DNA of 15,779 nt, from the NCBI GenBank assembly GCA_021737205.1, contig JAIPEK010000020.1:1-15779 (forward strand), given 5' to 3'. The position numbers and the translations under genes were made by a program. Source of the DNA: Desulfarculaceae bacterium. Lineage in GTDB: Bacteria; Desulfobacterota; Desulfobacteria; Desulfobacterales; Desulfobacteraceae. The notes under the pieces are model-generated. The model saw nothing but the letters and a program-made list of their open reading frames with translations. It ran no database searches and had not been told where the DNA came from. This document shows, one piece after another, positions 14,236 through 15,779 of the stretch (positions are counted from its first letter, which is position 1; each line of letters opens with the position of its first letter).

Positions 14236-14718
14236 ATGGCTTCAACAGTTATAATCGACTGTCTTGATACTGCGGAAATCGAATGCCAGGAGTGCGGGCG
14301 GAAAAAAATATTTCAACTTTCTGAATACCCGATCCGGGATGGAAAAGTCAGGGTGCGCTGCCGCTGCAGGTGCGGGCATGTGTATTCGGTCCGTTTGCAG
14401 AAACGGAACGAGGAAAGGGCCGAGACCCATCTTGCCGGTACGTATGTCACCCGTGGCCGGAACCGGAGCATCGGCAAGATGATTGTGAAAAAAATTTCCG
14501 GCAAAGGTCTGATGGTGAAAACCAACCTGGGCGAAAACCTCATGCCCGGGCTGAAGATGGTTCTGGAATTCGTCCTGGATGATGTCAAGCAGTCCATTGT
14601 CCGAAAAGAGGTGGTGGTACGGGCCTGCCACGGCCGGTATCTGAGCGCCGACTTCATCTCCGAGGACCACCGGGACAACCTGGGCCCGTATATCTTTTTT
14701 CACCGACTGTACAGCTGA
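14236..14718 (+). CDS. Zinc-ribbon plus PilZ-like domain protein
   Basis: 160 residues from the ATG at 14236, which has AGGAGG about 7 bases upstream; an in-frame ATG nine codons earlier lacks a ribosome site. The N-terminus carries a putative zinc ribbon C17-Q-E-C20-G ... C42-R-C44-R-C46-G with an aromatic/Val strand (GHVYSVRL) after it. Residues about 68-155 resemble a PilZ domain: RGRNR supplies an RxxxR motif, and KISGKG matches [D/N]xSxxG except that the acidic position is Lys. Strands such as GLMVKT, LKMVLEFVLDD, VVVRACHGRYLSADF follow. PilZ domains bind cyclic di-GMP; whether this one does is uncertain given the altered motif. It is divergent from the sigma-54 regulator and convergent with the aldehyde dehydrogenase gene. 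Confidence 0.75.
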   Translation: MASTVIIDCLDTAEIECQECGRKKIFQLSEYPIRDGKVRVRCRCRCGHVYSVRLQKRNEERAETHLAGTYVTRGRNRSIGKMIVKKISGKGLMVKTNLGENLMPGLKMVLEFVLDDVKQSIVRKEVVVRACHGRYLSADFISEDHRDNLGPYIFFHRLYS

Positions 14719-14726
14719 AAGACCGG

Positions 14727-14761
14727 TTCACCCGGATGCAGGAGGGAGTCATCCGGGTGAA
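14727..14761. terminator. Perfect 12-bp hairpin between convergent genes
   Basis: TTCACCCGGATG (14727-14738) pairs fully with CATCCGGGTGAA (14750-14761) around an 11-nt loop, and ACCGG/CCGGT outside can extend it across a small bulge. It begins nine bases after the PilZ-like stop and ends 20 bases before the dehydrogenase stop. There is no T-tract on either strand, so it is a bidirectional hairpin that may block transcripts or protect 3' ends rather than a standard intrinsic terminator. Confidence 0.5.
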
Positions 14762-14781
14762 AAGCCGGTTGGGCCGCCGGT

Positions 14782-15765
14782 CTATATGTCGAACTCGATT
14801 CCCTGGGCAAGCGGCATGGTACCGCCGTAGTTGATGGTGTTGGTCTGTCTTCTCATATACCCTTTCCAGGCATCCGAGCCGGATTCTCTTCCGCCTCCGG
14901 TCTCTTTTTCACCGCCGAAAGCGCCGCCTATCTCCGCACCCGAAGTGCCGATATTGACATTGGCCAGTCCGCAGTCCGAACCCCGGTGGGAGAGAAATTC
15001 TTCGGTCTCCCGCATGTTGTTGGAAAATATGGCCGAGGAAAGCCCCTGGGCCACATCGTTCTGGATGTGGATGGCGTTGGTGACATCGCCCGTGTACCGG
15101 ATCAGGTACAGGATCGGGGCAAAGGTTTCTTCCCGGACCGTTTCATAATGATTTTCCGCTTCCACAACTGCAGGGGTCACGTAAAGGCCGGACTCGTAAC
15201 CTTTGCCTTCCAGTACTTCTCCGCCGTGAATGATACGGCCCCCCTCCTTTTCCACTTTGGCAAGGGCATCCGTGAACGTCTTTACCGCATCCCGGTCAAT
15301 GAGCGGGCCCATGTGGTTGTCCGGATCAAGCGGGTTTCCGATTTTGAGGGACCCGTATGCCTTGAGAAGAGAGGCCTTGACCCTGTCGTACACATCCTCG
15401 TGCACGATGATCCGTCTCGTGGTGGTGCAGCGTTGGCCCGCAGTGCCCACGGCACCGAATACAATGGCCGGGATCGCGAGATCCAGGTCCGCATCCGGTG
15501 TTACGATGATGGCGTTGTTCCCGCCCAGCTCGAGAATGGTCTTTCCGAACCGGCCGGCCACGGTCTGTGCGGCATGGCGGCCGACTTCGGAGGAGCCTGT
15601 TATTGAGACCAGGGGGATGTTTTTGTCGTTGAGGAGCTCTTCTCCGATGGTCGAACCGCTGCCGATCACCAGGTTGAATATTCCCTCGGGCAGATCATTC
15701 TCCTTGAGAACGGCTGCGATGAGCTTCTGCACGGCAATGGCCGTGAGCGGTACTTTGGAAGAAGG
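14782..15765 (-). CDS. ALDH7-family aldehyde dehydrogenase (piperideine-6-carboxylate/aminoadipate-semialdehyde type), disrupted
   Basis: The C-terminal two thirds of an NAD-dependent dehydrogenase. The ALDH7 (antiquitin/L-piperideine-6-carboxylate dehydrogenase) signature is strong: VSITGSSEVGRHAAQ, catalytic Glu in ILELGGNNAIIVTPDADLDL (codon 15529-15531), catalytic Cys in GTAGQRCTTTRR (codon 15427-15429), EETFAPILY, NVNIGTSGAEIGGAFGGEKE, GGGRESGSDAWKGYMRRQTN and a C-terminal PLAQGIEFDI. The usual reaction is oxidation of alpha-aminoadipate semialdehyde in lysine catabolism. Upstream, homology continues in frame as PSSKVPLTAIAVQKL, but the codon where the NAD-binding Lys of W-K-P-S-S-K belongs (15766-15768) reads TAA, preceded by V-L-W to the window edge. 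Translation could restart at GTG 15732 but would lack much of the cofactor domain. The copy is therefore a pseudogene or carries a sequence error; the family call itself is firm. Confidence 0.85.
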   Translation of the reverse strand, partial: PSSKVPLTAIAVQKLIAAVLKENDLPEGIFNLVIGSGSTIGEELLNDKNIPLVSITGSSEVGRHAAQTVAGRFGKTILELGGNNAIIVTPDADLDLAIPAIVFGAVGTAGQRCTTTRRIIVHEDVYDRVKASLLKAYGSLKIGNPLDPDNHMGPLIDRDAVKTFTDALAKVEKEGGRIIHGGEVLEGKGYESGLYVTPAVVEAENHYETVREETFAPILYLIRYTGDVTNAIHIQNDVAQGLSSAIFSNNMRETEEFLSHRGSDCGLANVNIGTSGAEIGGAFGGEKETGGGRESGSDAWKGYMRRQTNTINYGGTMPLAQGIEFDI

Positions 15766-15779
15766 TTACCAGAGCACCA

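Noticed and set aside
1..15779. Search for tRNA, rRNA, CRISPR arrays, transposase or integrase genes
   Set aside because: None visible on either strand; the only repeats are the palindromic elements and the operator words listed.

Overview
The window reads as a chromosomal segment of a Gram-negative bacterium of moderately high GC. It has periplasmic signal peptides, an RND efflux pump, a sigma-54 activator and a zinc-ribbon/PilZ-type protein. The mix and codon use look most like a sulfate-reducing Desulfobacterota (Desulfobacteraceae-like) genome, but this is an inference from style; no marker gene is present. There are 12 protein genes (one cut by the left edge, one disrupted near the right edge) and no rRNA, tRNA or CRISPR.

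Layout. 1-293 (-): start of a ProX-type glycine betaine binding protein. 436-1702 (-): two tandem paralogous class I SAM methyltransferases of the METTL27/WBSCR27-like group, translationally coupled by an 8-bp start/stop overlap. Upstream of them is a promoter whose predicted start point lies in one arm of a perfect 13-bp inverted repeat with arm centres 42 bp apart. 1900-3006 (-): AI-2E/PerM family membrane protein. 3422-7765 (+): a two-gene RND efflux operon (adaptor plus permease, no outer-membrane channel). 8458-11599 (-): a YkgJ-type cysteine-cluster protein, an SPFH-domain protein with three C-terminal zinc ribbons, and a protein of unknown function built from two copies of a zinc-ribbon module. 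11892-12464 (+): small exported protein of unknown function. 12479-13996 (-): GAF/AAA+/Fis sigma-54-dependent regulator. 14236-14718 (+): zinc-ribbon/PilZ-like protein. 14782-end (-): ALDH7-family aldehyde dehydrogenase with an in-frame TAA inside the conserved W-K-P-S-S-K motif.

The strongest unexplained signals are non-coding. A highly structured element of about 216 bp lies just upstream of the RND operon (3167-3382), and an inverted, diverged copy lies just downstream (7834-8016). Both fold into a long outer stem enclosing two hairpins, and a C:G to T:A compensatory change between the copies supports the fold. A different 140-bp palindromic element (8227-8366) sits next to the second copy. 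The best candidate for a little-described protein system is the YkgJ / SPFH-zinc-ribbon / double-module zinc-ribbon cluster. It recalls the PspA-associated ydjGHI set of Bacillus, but no pspA gene is present here.
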